This document shows, one piece after another, positions 38,384 to 47,926 of a stretch of DNA of 64,000 nt. The stretch's first letter is position 1, and the number at the start of each line of letters is the position of its first letter. A program made the translations under genes and the position numbers. Source of the stretch: Collimonas sp. OK412 (GTDB lineage: Bacteria > Pseudomonadota > Gammaproteobacteria > Burkholderiales > Burkholderiaceae_D); assembly GCF_900112135.1 (NCBI RefSeq), contig NZ_FOLC01000014.1, forward strand, positions 62,001-126,000, in the 5' to 3' direction. The notes beneath the pieces were generated by a model. The model had not been told where the DNA came from and searched no databases. It worked only from the letters and a program-made list of their open reading frames with translations.

Positions 38384-39568
38384 CTATGGCTTGCCTTTGT
38401 AGGTACGGATCGCCGCGGGGCTATCCAGCGCCGGCATGGTGATCGAAAGATTGCTGCTTTGGACCTGCTTGAGCAAGGTCTGCACGGTCTGGGTCTGCTT
38501 GGCCCGGGTGTCGAAATACTTGGTGATGGTTTCCTGGGCCGCGATCAGGTCGCTGCGGAACGCCGATTCGTTGCGCGACAGCAGGCCGAGGCGCGCATTG
38601 AGCAAACGCAGCTTCAGGTTTTCCCGGGCGTAGTAGGCCTGGGTCGGCGACAGCAGCAAGGCGTCTGGCGTATCGACGGTGCGTACCCGGATCAGCTGGC
38701 TGATCTCGGTCCACATCTCACTGCTCCAGCTTTGCCATTTATCCTTCAGGCTGTTTTTCCAGTCGGTCACCACGGCATCCGCCGGCACCTGGGTCTTGGC
38801 GATATTGCCGCTGCCCGCGGCTTTCGGCTTGACGCTGGCCTCCGGCTGGTTGTTCGGCTTGCTGACGCCGACGATCGGTTTTTCATCGGACAGCAGCGGC
38901 ATACTGTCGATCTGGCCGATGATGCTGTCGAGGCGCACGGCGATGCCGGTCACATCCAGCGTCGGCAAGGCTTTCAGTTTTTCGATATCGCTGGCGATGG
39001 CGCGCCGCACGATGATGAATTGCGGCTTGTCGGAGCGCGACAGGTTCTTGTCGGCGTTCTGCAGCGCGATCAGCGCACCCTGGACGTTGCCGGCCAGCTG
39101 CAGCTGCTGGCTGGCGGTCGACAGCACGTCTTCCACCTGGGCCAGGGTCCAGTCGTCGCTGTTGCGGGACAGGTCCTTGTACAGCTGTTCCAGCGCCAGT
39201 TGCTGGCTTTGCGATTCAACCTGCTTGTTTTCCAGCACGCTGACCTTGCCTTGCAGTTCCTTGGCTTCATCCTGCACCGACTTCACCAGCACCTTGGTTT
39301 CCGTATTGGTGCTGTCGCCGACTTGCAGGCGGCGCGCCAGTTCCTGGCGCAGCTTGCCGTTCTCGTTGCGCATCGTCCACCACTGCGCCGCCAGCAGCAA
39401 GGCCAGCAACAGCAATATGCCGTACACCAGCCCAAGCGAACGCTTCGGCCCTTTGTCCTGGCTGACTTTGTAAGGCTGCAGCACGGGCTGCGACGGTGGC
39501 GATGCCGTGGCGCTGACGGCAGGACCAGCAGGCTGGTTCGATTCTGGAGTGGGTATCGATTCGTTCAT
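38384..39568 (-). CDS. hemX: HemX-like membrane protein
   Basis: 394 residues: a cytoplasmic Pro/Ser-rich N-terminus, one transmembrane helix (about 46-65), then a coiled-coil periplasmic region (about 70-140, KLRQELARRL) and the HemX domain. Often annotated as uroporphyrinogen-III C-methyltransferase, but it lacks the methyltransferase fold, so that label is misleading. The ATG overlaps the hemD stop by four bases. Confidence 0.9.
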   Translation of the reverse strand: MNESIPTPESNQPAGPAVSATASPPSQPVLQPYKVSQDKGPKRSLGLVYGILLLLALLLAAQWWTMRNENGKLRQELARRLQVGDSTNTETKVLVKSVQDEAKELQGKVSVLENKQVESQSQQLALEQLYKDLSRNSDDWTLAQVEDVLSTASQQLQLAGNVQGALIALQNADKNLSRSDKPQFIIVRRAIASDIEKLKALPTLDVTGIAVRLDSIIGQIDSMPLLSDEKPIVGVSKPNNQPEASVKPKAAGSGNIAKTQVPADAVVTDWKNSLKDKWQSWSSEMWTEISQLIRVRTVDTPDALLLSPTQAYYARENLKLRLLNARLGLLSRNESAFRSDLIAAQETITKYFDTRAKQTQTVQTLLKQVQSSNLSITMPALDSPAAIRTYKGKP

Positions 39569-40365
39569 AGCGGGAATTGTAACGCGTCGAGTAGCCGTTC
39601 GTCGCCTGAGCCGGTCAGAGTAACGTCAGTAAATCCCAGCACATGTGCCGTTTCGGCAATACGGGCATGCGGGACAAGGAGTTTCTGCTGTTGGATTTTT
39701 GCAACACCGGTGCTGCCCTCGAGCGCTTGCGCCAGGCCGACCAGGTGCCTGAGCGCTTCCGAGCTGGTCAATATCCAGTCGTTTTCGGAATCCAGCAGCG
39801 GCTGCAGGCGGGCTCTCAACGCCGCGTCGAGCGCCGGCGCCTGGCGTCGGTAGGCGGCTACGGCCTGCACCTTGACGCCCGCCGCCAGCAAGCTGTCGGC
39901 AAAAAATTCGCGGCCGCTCTCGCCGCGCACCAGCAACACCTGGCGTCCGCGCAAGGCGTCCAGGTCAAGCGCCTGCAACAGCCCTTCAGAATCGGTCCTG
40001 GCTGGATCCGGCGGGCTGAAGATGGTGGTGTTCTGCGCCGTCAGGCCATGCCGCGCCAGCGCCGCCCTGCTGCCTTCGCCGACGATGCCGACCGGCAGCT
40101 GCGGCGGCCAGCCGGCGATATGGCGAAACGCCGCGTCGATTGCATTCGGGCTGACGAACACCACCAGCGCAAAGCTGGCGAGCTGGTCGAGGACGGCTTG
40201 CAATGGCGTGCTATCGACTAACGGCAAGATTTCCAGCAAGGGGAAAATCACCGGCTTGCGGCCGCGCGCGGCGATCTGCTGCGCCAGCGCAGAGGCTTGC
40301 TGCGCCGGCCTGGTGATGATGACCGGGCGCAAGGCAGGTCCGCCTCCTCGTGGCGCAAGCGGCAC
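39565..40365 (-). CDS. hemD: Uroporphyrinogen-III synthase
   Basis: Closes and inverts ring D of hydroxymethylbilane. 266 residues from a GTG at 40365 that shares a base with the hemC stop (TAGTG), with GGAGG four bases upstream; a GTG at 40380 is the longer alternative. The family is divergent, but RPVIITRPAQQASALAQQI at the start, VFVSPNAI near 95, and the second-domain DWILTSSEALRHL fit HemD, as does the operon position. Confidence 0.92.
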   Translation of the reverse strand: MPLAPRGGGPALRPVIITRPAQQASALAQQIAARGRKPVIFPLLEILPLVDSTPLQAVLDQLASFALVVFVSPNAIDAAFRHIAGWPPQLPVGIVGEGSRAALARHGLTAQNTTIFSPPDPARTDSEGLLQALDLDALRGRQVLLVRGESGREFFADSLLAAGVKVQAVAAYRRQAPALDAALRARLQPLLDSENDWILTSSEALRHLVGLAQALEGSTGVAKIQQQKLLVPHARIAETAHVLGFTDVTLTGSGDERLLDALQFPL

Positions 40366-41306
40366 TAGGCCTCCTTGCACAGCGCCAGGATGGCTCCGGC
40401 GTCCTGCGCCTCCAGCGCTGCGGCAATCGTTTCTCCCAGCACTTCCGGGGCGTCGGCGGCGCCGCTGGCCTCAGCCACCGCAACCCGCGAGCCGTCCGGC
40501 GTGGCGATCATGGCGCGCAAGCGCATCTGGTCGCCGTCGATGGTGGCAAACGCCGCCAGCGGGATCTGGCAGCTGCCGCCAAAGGCGCGCGACAAGGTGC
40601 GCTCGGCGGTCACCGCCAGTTCCGTAGGCAAATGATTCAGGGGCGCGAGTATCTCTTGCAGGTCGGCACGGTCGGCGCAGATCTCGATCGCCATCGCGCC
40701 CTGGCCCGGCGCCGGCAAGCTCTGTTCCGGCTCGATCGGCGCCGTGATGCGGTCGGCCAGGCCCAGCCGCTTGAGGCCGGCCGCGGCCAGGATGATGGCG
40801 GCGTATTCGCCGCGGTCGAGCTTGGCCAGGCGGGTGCCGAGATTACCGCGCAAGGGCTTGATCTGCAGCAAGGGAAAGCGCGCGGCGATCAGGGCCTGGC
40901 GGCGCAGGCTGCTGGTGCCGACGACGGCGCCGGCAGGCAGCTGCTCCAGGCTGGCGTAGTCGTTAGACACAAACGCATCGCGCGGATCTTCGCGCTCCAG
41001 CACGGCGCTCAGCACAAATCCGGGCGGCAGCTCCATCGGCATGTCCTTGAGCGAATGCACCGCCAGGTCGGCGCGGCCTTCCGCCATCGCCACTTCCAGC
41101 TCCTTCACGAACAGGCCCTTGCCGCCGACCTTGGACAGGGTGCGATCAAGAATTTGATCGCCGCGGGTGGTCATGCCGAGGATTTCTATATTACAGTCTG
41201 GATATAATGCAGATAACCGTTCGCGCACGTGTTCCGCTTGCCACATGGCCAGCGGGCTTTCACGCGATGCGATCACCAACTTGGAAGGGGAGGATATTTT
41301 CGACAC
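40365..41306 (-). CDS. hemC: Porphobilinogen deaminase
   Basis: Polymerises four porphobilinogens into hydroxymethylbilane. 313 residues. The dipyrromethane-cofactor cysteine is C246 in [12 protein letters not shown]. Also visible are [31 protein letters not shown], and [11 protein letters not shown]. Start is GTG at 41306. First gene of the heme operon, divergent from ppc across a large hairpin element. Confidence 0.95.
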   Translation of the reverse strand: MSKISSPSKLVIASRESPLAMWQAEHVRERLSALYPDCNIEILGMTTRGDQILDRTLSKVGGKGLFVKELEVAMAEGRADLAVHSLKDMPMELPPGFVLSAVLEREDPRDAFVSNDYASLEQLPAGAVVGTSSLRRQALIAARFPLLQIKPLRGNLGTRLAKLDRGEYAAIILAAAGLKRLGLADRITAPIEPEQSLPAPGQGAMAIEICADRADLQEILAPLNHLPTELAVTAERTLSRAFGGSCQIPLAAFATIDGDQMRLRAMIATPDGSRVAVAEASGAADAPEVLGETIAAALEAQDAGAILALCKEA

Positions 41307-41326
41307 AAGTTCTTTCAGATTTTAGC

Positions 41327-41489
41327 TGGTGGAGTGTTTCGCATGTAATGGCGCTTAAGAAATGGCGTATTTTCGTGCCAGGCTAGGCGCAAACCGGAGC
41401 GATAGCTGGCTATCGCGAGGATTTGCAACGACGCATGGCGTGAAAAGACGCCGTTTCTTAAGTGTCATTATGTGCGTAACACTACACCA
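41327..41489. repeat. 163-nt near-palindromic hairpin element between hemC and ppc
   Basis: The whole element folds on itself. An outer stem pairs 41334-41380 with 41436-41482: 47 positions, 38 Watson-Crick, 7 G-T and 2 mismatches. It continues outward through 41327-41333/41483-41489. An irregular inner part ends in the perfect GCGATAGC/GCTATCGC tip (41399-41406 with 41409-41416, loop TG). Every one of the 7 wobble pairs is G-T on the plus strand. It resembles a MITE-like intergenic repeat; no transposase is nearby. Confidence 0.85.
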
Positions 41490-41642
41490 AGCAGCGCACT
41501 GGATTTTAGCATGCGCTGCGTACTGTTCCGGCGCACTGCCTCAGTTCAGCTTATATCAAAAGACTTATATAGACAGCGCCCGCTTGGCAAGTTCCAAACC
41601 CTTCGTCCCCCACCCCAGAAAAGCTGATTGCACTCGTTCATT

Positions 41643-44516
41643 ATGGCAAAACAATTGAATTCTGCTGTCCAGGTAAAAAAACCCGCCCCCAATAAAGATG
41701 CTCCGCTCAAAGAAGATATCCGCCTGCTGGGCCGCCTGCTGGGCGACGTGCTGCGCGACCAGGAGGGCGACGCGGTATTTGAAGTTGTAGAAACCATACG
41801 CCAGACGGCGGTGCGCTTCCGCCGCGAATCGGATCCGCAGGCCGGCGCCGACCTCGACAAGCTGCTCAAGAAGCTCACCCGCGACCAGACCAACTCGGTG
41901 GTGCGCGCGTTTTCCTATTTTTCGCACCTGGCCAATATCGCCGAAGACCAGCACCACAACCGGCGCCGCCGCGCCCACCTGCTGGCCGGCTCCGCAGCCC
42001 AGCCGGGCAGCGTCGCCCACGCCCTGAGCAAACTGGATGACGCCGGCGTCTCCGGCGCCACTGTGCGCAGCTTCCTGAAAGACGCCTTGATTTCACCGGT
42101 GCTGACGGCCCACCCGACCGAAGTGCAGCGCAAGAGCATCCTTGATGCGGAACGCGAAATCGCCCGCCTGCTGGCCGAGCGCGACCGGCCGTTGACCGAG
42201 AAAGAACTGCGCGACAACACCGAACTGCTGCGCGGCCGCATCGCCACCCTGTGGCAAACCCGGATGCTGCGCTATACCAAGCTGACGGTAGCCGATGAAA
42301 TCGAGAATGCGTTGTCCTACTATCGCATCACCTTCCTGCGTGAACTGCCGGCGCTGTACGACGACATCGAAGGCGAAATCGCCACCCAGTTCCCGACCCG
42401 CGCCCGCCAGCCCGGCGCTAGTACTGAACTGGCGCCCTTCGTGCAGATGGGCAGCTGGATCGGCGGCGACCGCGACGGCAATCCCAACGTCAACGCCGGC
42501 ACCATGCAACGCGCATTGTCGCGGCAATCGACCACCATCTTCGATTTTTACCTGGAAGAAGTGCATGCGCTGGGCGCGGAACTGTCGGTCTCGACCCTGA
42601 TGGTCAGCGTCAACCAGGAACTGCTGGCGCTGGCGGAAAGCTCGCCCGACACCTCCGACCATCGCGCCGACGAACCTTACCGCCGCGCCCTGATCGGGAT
42701 TTATGCGCGGCTGGCCTCGACCGCGCGCGAACTCGGCGCCACCAACATCCTGCGCCAGGAAGTCGGCGCCGCCGACCACTACGCGACACCGCAGGAATTC
42801 ACCCAGGAATTGCAGATCGTCGAAGACTCGCTGCGCGCCCATCACGGCAGCGCCCTGGTCAAGCCGCGGCTGGCGACGCTCAAGCGCGCTTCCGAGATTT
42901 TCGGCTTCCACCTGGCTTCGCTCGACATGCGCCAGAGTTCCGATGTCCACGAACGGGTACTGACCGAACTGTTCGCCCAGGCCCAGGTAGAAGGCGCTTA
43001 CGACAAGCTCAGCGAAGAACAGAAAATCGACCTGCTGCTGGCTGAACTGGCCAAGCCGCGCCTGCTGTACTCGCCGTATATCAGCTATTCCGACGAAACC
43101 GTCTCCGAACTGTCGATCCTGCGCGCCGCCGGCGAGATGCGCCAGCGCTACGGTGCGCGCTCGATCCGCAACTACATCATTTCCCATACAGAGACCGTGT
43201 CCGATTTGCTGGAAGTCCTGCTGCTGCAACAGGAAACCGGCTTGCTGCGGCCCGCATCGACGACTGCCTCGGCCGCCGGCAAAGCCGTGCCCGGCGCGCT
43301 GGACGTGATGGTGATTCCGCTGTTCGAAACCATTCCCGACCTGCGCCGCGCCGCCGCGATCATGGAGCAGTTCATGGCCTTGCCGCCGGTGGAACGGCTG
43401 ATCGCCAGGCAAGGCAAGCTGCAGGAAGTCATGCTGGGTTACTCCGACTCCAACAAGGACGGCGGTTTCCTGACTTCCAACTGGGAGCTGTACAAGGCCG
43501 AGATCCAGCTGGTGCGCGTGTTTGACCGCGCCGGCGTCAAGCTGCGCCTGTTCCATGGCCGCGGCGGCACCGTCGGCCGCGGCGGCGGCCCGAGCTACCA
43601 GGCGATCCTGGCGCAACCGCCGGGCACCGTCAACGGCCAGATCCGCCTGACCGAACAGGGCGAGATCATCGCTTCCAAGTTCTCCAATCCGGAAATCGGC
43701 CGCCGCAACCTGGAGCTGCTGGTGGCGGCGACGCTGGAAGCGAGCCTGATGCCCAACAATGCCGACGCCAAGCAGGCCAAGAGGCTGGGCGAATTCGAGC
43801 AACTGATGGATGGGCTATCCGAGCGCGCTTACCAGTCCTACCGCAACCTGGTCTATGAAACTCCCGGTTTCACCGACTATTTCTTTGCAGCGACGCCGAT
43901 CGCCGAGATCGCCGAACTGAACATCGGCTCGCGCCCTGCCTCGCGCAAGTCGACGCGCCGCATCGAAGATTTGCGGGCGATTCCGTGGGGCTTTTCGTGG
44001 GGGCAGTGCCGTTTGCTGCTGCCGGGCTGGTACGGCTTCGGCAGCGCCATCGAAAGCTGGCTCGAGGAAGGCAAGGACAGCAAGCTCAAGGCCCAGAAGC
44101 TGGCGACATTGCGCGCCATGTACAAGGAATGGCCGTTCTTCGCCACCCTGCTGTCGAACATGGACATGGTGCTGTCGAAAACCGACCTGGCGGTGGCCTC
44201 GCGCTATGCCGGACTGGTCACCGACCGCAAGTTGCGCAACAGCATCTTCAAGCGCATCGTCGATGAACACGAACGCACCAGCAGCACCCTGTCAGCCATC
44301 ACCGGTTCCAAGGACCGCCTGTCGGGCAATCCGCTGCTGGCGCGTTCGATCAAGAACCGCTTCGCCTACCTCGATCCGCTGAACCACTTGCAGGTCGAAC
44401 TGATCAAGCGCCACCGCAGCGTGACCGCGGCCGGCCGCACGACGGAAGAACGGGTGAAACGCGGCATCCACCTGAGCATCAACGGCATCGCCGCCGGTTT
44501 GCGCAATACCGGCTAG
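41643..44516 (+). CDS. ppc: Phosphoenolpyruvate carboxylase
   Basis: Anaplerotic enzyme making oxaloacetate from PEP and bicarbonate. 957 residues from the ATG at 41643; a TTG five codons earlier is in frame but not preferred. Catalytic motifs: LTAHPTEVQRKS with H157, VMLGYSDSNKDGGF, FHGRGGTVGRGGGP, and the C-terminal NTG. The TAG stop shares the palindrome CTAG with the stop of the convergent mscS-like gene. Confidence 0.96.
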   Translation: MAKQLNSAVQVKKPAPNKDAPLKEDIRLLGRLLGDVLRDQEGDAVFEVVETIRQTAVRFRRESDPQAGADLDKLLKKLTRDQTNSVVRAFSYFSHLANIAEDQHHNRRRRAHLLAGSAAQPGSVAHALSKLDDAGVSGATVRSFLKDALISPVLTAHPTEVQRKSILDAEREIARLLAERDRPLTEKELRDNTELLRGRIATLWQTRMLRYTKLTVADEIENALSYYRITFLRELPALYDDIEGEIATQFPTRARQPGASTELAPFVQMGSWIGGDRDGNPNVNAGTMQRALSRQSTTIFDFYLEEVHALGAELSVSTLMVSVNQELLALAESSPDTSDHRADEPYRRALIGIYARLASTARELGATNILRQEVGAADHYATPQEFTQELQIVEDSLRAHHGSALVKPRLATLKRASEIFGFHLASLDMRQSSDVHERVLTELFAQAQVEGAYDKLSEEQKIDLLLAELAKPRLLYSPYISYSDETVSELSILRAAGEMRQRYGARSIRNYIISHTETVSDLLEVLLLQQETGLLRPASTTASAAGKAVPGALDVMVIPLFETIPDLRRAAAIMEQFMALPPVERLIARQGKLQEVMLGYSDSNKDGGFLTSNWELYKAEIQLVRVFDRAGVKLRLFHGRGGTVGRGGGPSYQAILAQPPGTVNGQIRLTEQGEIIASKFSNPEIGRRNLELLVAATLEASLMPNNADAKQAKRLGEFEQLMDGLSERAYQSYRNLVYETPGFTDYFFAATPIAEIAELNIGSRPASRKSTRRIEDLRAIPWGFSWGQCRLLLPGWYGFGSAIESWLEEGKDSKLKAQKLATLRAMYKEWPFFATLLSNMDMVLSKTDLAVASRYAGLVTDRKLRNSIFKRIVDEHERTSSTLSAITGSKDRLSGNPLLARSIKNRFAYLDPLNHLQVELIKRHRSVTAAGRTTEERVKRGIHLSINGIAAGLRNTG

Positions 44517-45619
44517 CCGGAAGCGGCGGGCGGCTCGACGCCGGGACCGGCCGCCTTGGCCGGTTCGGCATCGAGCGCCGCACGCAGCCTTGGCAGGCTG
44601 TCCGGGTACTGCTGCGCGATGAAAGCGAGCATGGCTTCGCGGATGGCGCAGCGCAGGTCGAAGGCGGTGCCGGAATCCTTGGCGCTGACCAGCAGCCGCA
44701 GCTGCATGGCGCGCTCGCTGGCGTCGGTCACGTGCAGCACGCAGACCCGGCCGTCCCACAAAGGAGATTGCTTGCATATGCGCTCGAATTCGGCGCGCAC
44801 GGCGGGCACCGGGACAGCGAAATCCAGCCACAGGAAAACCGTACCGAGGATGGTCGAGGATTTATGCGTCCAGTTTTCGAAGGGGTTTTCGATAAACCAT
44901 TGCAAGGGCACGATCATGCGCCTTTCATCCCAGATCCGCACCACCACGAAAGTGCCGGTGATTTCCTCGACCCGCCCCCATTCGCCCTTGACGATCAAGA
45001 CATCGTCGATGCGGATCGGCTGCGAAAACGCAATCTGCATGCCGGCGATGAAATTCCCCAGCACCGGCCGCGCCGCGATGCCGGCCACCAGGCCGGCGAC
45101 TCCGGCCGAGGCAAGCAGGCTGGCGCCGAACTGGCGGGCGCCGGGCAAGGTCAGCAAGGCGAAACCCAGGCCGAGAAGCGCGGCAATGAAGTAAGCGCTG
45201 CGCGTCAGCACCCTGGTCTGGGTCAGGATGCGGCGGGCTTTCAGGTTGTCGGCGGCGCTGACGGGATTGAGCTGGACCACGGTGGCGCTTAACGCGCGGA
45301 TGCAGCGCATCGCCAGCCAGGTCAAGGCGATGATCAGCGCCACCGAGGTCAGGTAGGACAGCGGCACCAGCCAGGGTGTCTCGTCCGGCGCCCCGGTCAG
45401 CACCAGGCGCACCGCGAACAGGATCAGGCACACCCGGCTGGCGTGATACGCGATAAAACTGGCGTTGGCGATGTAGGGCCGGTTGCCTGCCAGCCGCCGC
45501 AGCAGCATGACGCCCGCACGGTGCAGCAAGCCGGCCAGCAACGCCGCCAGCAGGGCCGCGCCAACGACGTAGAGGCTGGTCTCCAGGTATTGCAGTTCAG
45601 GGAAAATGCTCAGGTTCAT
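44513..45619 (-). CDS. Mechanosensitive ion channel, MscS family
   Basis: 368 residues: four to five transmembrane helices (about 15-185), the pore-lining segment with SLLASAGVAGLVAGIAARPVLG, and the beta domain (VLIVKGEWGRVEEITGTFVVVRIWD). The C-terminal alpha/beta domain follows. Such channels release solutes upon hypo-osmotic shock. The 3' end overlaps ppc by four bases. Confidence 0.9.
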   Translation of the reverse strand: MNLSIFPELQYLETSLYVVGAALLAALLAGLLHRAGVMLLRRLAGNRPYIANASFIAYHASRVCLILFAVRLVLTGAPDETPWLVPLSYLTSVALIIALTWLAMRCIRALSATVVQLNPVSAADNLKARRILTQTRVLTRSAYFIAALLGLGFALLTLPGARQFGASLLASAGVAGLVAGIAARPVLGNFIAGMQIAFSQPIRIDDVLIVKGEWGRVEEITGTFVVVRIWDERRMIVPLQWFIENPFENWTHKSSTILGTVFLWLDFAVPVPAVRAEFERICKQSPLWDGRVCVLHVTDASERAMQLRLLVSAKDSGTAFDLRCAIREAMLAFIAQQYPDSLPRLRAALDAEPAKAAGPGVEPPAASG

Positions 45620-45680
45620 CCATGGCCCTCATCGGTTGGTCGAATCCGGCGCCGCTTCCTTGATCTGGACCGGCGCCGGA

Positions 45681-46160
45681 CTAGAGTTTCTTTTGCATCA
45701 GCATGGCTTTGCCCATGGCCGGATCGAGTTCGTAGCCGGCAAACCCGGTGGACTTGTACAGTGCCTGGGCCAGCTTGTTGCCTTCCAGCACTTCCAGCGT
45801 GATCTTGCAGCAGCCCAGGCCAAGCGCTACCTGCTCCACCTGCGCCAGCAGCTCCTTCGAAATCCCGCGCCCGCGAAATTTGGCGGCGACCGCCAGGTCA
45901 TGGATATTCAGCAGCGGCTGGCAGGCAAACGTCGAAAATCCTTCGATGCAGATCGCCACTCCCGCCGGCTCGTCGTCGACAAAAGCCAGCACCACGTGGA
46001 CATCGCTCCTTTTGCTGATGGCGGCGACCAGGTTGCTTTTGACGAAATCGGCGAGCTGCCGGCCGCCGCCCATGGCGTCCATGGCGTAGCCGTTCAGCAG
46101 TTCCACGATGGCGCTGGCGTGGCGGGGATTGGCAAATTCGGCATTCACTATCTGAGTCAT
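45681..46160 (-). CDS. GNAT-family N-acetyltransferase
   Basis: 159 residues. The acetyl-CoA binding motif A is visible as LAVAAKFRGRGISKELLAQ, followed by motif B (ITLEVLEGNKLAQALYKSTGF). Substrate unknown. ATG with a GGAAC-like ribosome site; monocistronic. Confidence 0.86.
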   Translation of the reverse strand: MTQIVNAEFANPRHASAIVELLNGYAMDAMGGGRQLADFVKSNLVAAISKRSDVHVVLAFVDDEPAGVAICIEGFSTFACQPLLNIHDLAVAAKFRGRGISKELLAQVEQVALGLGCCKITLEVLEGNKLAQALYKSTGFAGYELDPAMGKAMLMQKKL

Positions 46161-46299
46161 GTTCCTGGTCCTGGTTCAGTATTGATGGATGTTTCCGATT
46201 TTATATCAGCGCGGACAATGTCTTGCGGATGTCAGGTGCGTGCCAAAAAAGCGCAACCGCTCCCCCTTTTGGTGACAATAATCGGCAGTGCTTGCCAAC

Positions 46300-46332
46300 T
46301 TGGTGAACTGATACACCAATCTTGTATATCAG
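46300..46332. promoter_or_regulatory. Operator-like inverted repeats upstream of the GntR gene
   Basis: Overlapping inverted repeats: TTGGTG-N8-CACCAA (46300-46319), ATACA-N7-TGTAT (46311-46327) and CTGATA-N13-TATCAG (46308-46332). FadR/FCD-type GntR regulators bind such short palindromes, so self-regulation by the adjacent gene is the simplest reading. Confidence 0.45.
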
Positions 46333-46386
46333 ATCAGTGCATCAGTCCCGGCGGCCGCCTGGCATACGACTTGCTGATACGTCAGC

Positions 46387-47109
46387 ATGACCGCCACCGC
46401 CAAATCGTCCACCCAGATCGCCGAACGGATTACCGAAGCGATGCTGGCGCGCAAACTGGCGCCCGGCACGCGGCTGGGCGAGCAGCAGCTGGCGGAACTG
46501 TTCGGCGTCAGCCGCACCCAGATCCGCGAAGCCTTGACGCGCCTGGTGACGCGCGGCATCGTCACCGTCAGCGCCCGCCGCGGCTGGTATGTGATCGAAC
46601 CGACCCCGGAAGATGCGCGCGATGCTTTCGAAGCGCGCCGGGTGCTGGAGCTGGGGCTGCTGCGCCATGCGCGGCCGATCAGCGCCGATGCCATCCGCAA
46701 GCTGCGCCAGCATGTCGAGCGTGAACAAGCGGCGCTGGAAGGCGACGATGTCGCCTCGCGCAGCTTCCTGCTGGGCGATTTCCACGTCTGCCTGTGCGAA
46801 TCGTTCGGCAACACCTTGCTGGCCGACACCCTGCGCGACCTCACTACCCGCACTACCTTGACCGCCATGCAATACCAGTCTTCGCACCACGCCAGGCAAT
46901 CCTGCGCCGAACACGTCGGCATCGTCGCCGCGCTGGAAGCCGGCGACCTGGAGCAGGCGGAACAACTGATGCACAACCATTTATGCAATGTCGAAGCAGG
47001 CCTGGACCAATCGCTGCGCAGCGATTCCCTGTCGCCGCTACGACAGGCGCTGGCCCCGCTTTCCGAGAATGCCGACTTTGCAACATCACCCCCGCTAAAG
47101 GAGTTTTAA
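46387..47109 (+). CDS. GntR-family transcriptional regulator with FCD domain
   Basis: 240 residues: winged helix-turn-helix (about 8-72, GTRLGEQQLAELFGVSRTQIREALTRL) and C-terminal FCD ligand domain (about 85-215) with its metal-binding histidines, for example in HHARQSCAEHVGIVAALEAGD. Two bases separate its stop from the binding-protein ATG, so it likely controls, and is cotranscribed with, the amino acid transporter. Confidence 0.92.
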   Translation: MTATAKSSTQIAERITEAMLARKLAPGTRLGEQQLAELFGVSRTQIREALTRLVTRGIVTVSARRGWYVIEPTPEDARDAFEARRVLELGLLRHARPISADAIRKLRQHVEREQAALEGDDVASRSFLLGDFHVCLCESFGNTLLADTLRDLTTRTTLTAMQYQSSHHARQSCAEHVGIVAALEAGDLEQAEQLMHNHLCNVEAGLDQSLRSDSLSPLRQALAPLSENADFATSPPLKEF

Positions 47110-47110
47110 C

Positions 47111-47890
47111 ATGAAGTTCCCAAAAATTTTGCTCGCCTTGGCCGCTGCTGCCACCCTGTTCAGCGGCACTGCGCGGGCCGATGCGCTCGAGGACATCGTC
47201 AAGAGCGGCGTACTGAGGGTCGCCGTGCCGCAAGACTTCCCGCCGTTCGGTTCGGTCACCAGCGATCTCAAGCCGCAAGGCCTGGATATCGACGTAGCCA
47301 CCCTGATCGCCAAGAAAATGGGCGTCAAGATCGAACTGATCCCGGTTACCAGCGCCAATCGGGTGCCCTACCTGCAAACCAAGAAAGTCGACCTGATCAT
47401 TTCCAGCCTCGGTAAAAATCCGGAGCGGGAAAAAGTCATCGCCTTCAGCGACGCTTATGCTCCCTTCTATAACGGCGTATTCGGCGGCGCCGACCAGAAA
47501 GTCAGCAGCGCGGCCGACCTGGCCGGCAAGACCGTGGGCGTGACCCGCGGCGCGGTGGAAGACCTGGAACTGACCAAGATCGCTCCTGCCAGCGCCACCA
47601 TCAAGCGCTACGAAGACAACAACGGCACCATCAGCGCCTTCCTTTCCGGCCAGGTGCAGCTGGTAGCGACCGGCAACGTGGTGGCCGCCGCGATCATCGC
47701 CAAGCATCCGCCGAAGAAACCGGAAACAAAATTCCTGATCAAGAATTCGCCATGCTCGATCGGCCTCAACAAGGACGAACCGAAACTGCTCGACAAGGTC
47801 AACGCCATCCTGGCGCAGACCAAGAAGGACGGCGAGCTGAACGCACTGAGCGTGAAATGGCTGGGCCTGCCTTTGCCGGCCAACCTGTAA
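47111..47890 (+). CDS. Polar amino acid ABC transporter, substrate-binding protein
   Basis: Periplasmic SBP_bac_3 protein, 259 residues, with a Sec signal (LLALAAAATLFSGTARA, cleavage near 24). Ligand-pocket features: VAVPQDFPPFGS, GLDIDVATLIAKKMG, and ISSLGKNPEREKVIAFSDAY. A GGAG site overlaps the end of the GntR gene. The ligand is probably an amino acid; which one is not visible. Confidence 0.92.
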   Translation: MKFPKILLALAAAATLFSGTARADALEDIVKSGVLRVAVPQDFPPFGSVTSDLKPQGLDIDVATLIAKKMGVKIELIPVTSANRVPYLQTKKVDLIISSLGKNPEREKVIAFSDAYAPFYNGVFGGADQKVSSAADLAGKTVGVTRGAVEDLELTKIAPASATIKRYEDNNGTISAFLSGQVQLVATGNVVAAAIIAKHPPKKPETKFLIKNSPCSIGLNKDEPKLLDKVNAILAQTKKDGELNALSVKWLGLPLPANL

Positions 47891-47926
47891 GCGCTGCTTG
47901 CCGCATCGACTAGCTTAAGGCGAGAC

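Noticed and set aside
38384-39568. Naming hemX a uroporphyrinogen-III C-methyltransferase
   Set aside because: The sequence has a membrane anchor and coiled coil and no SAM-methyltransferase motifs; the common label is inherited from operon position.
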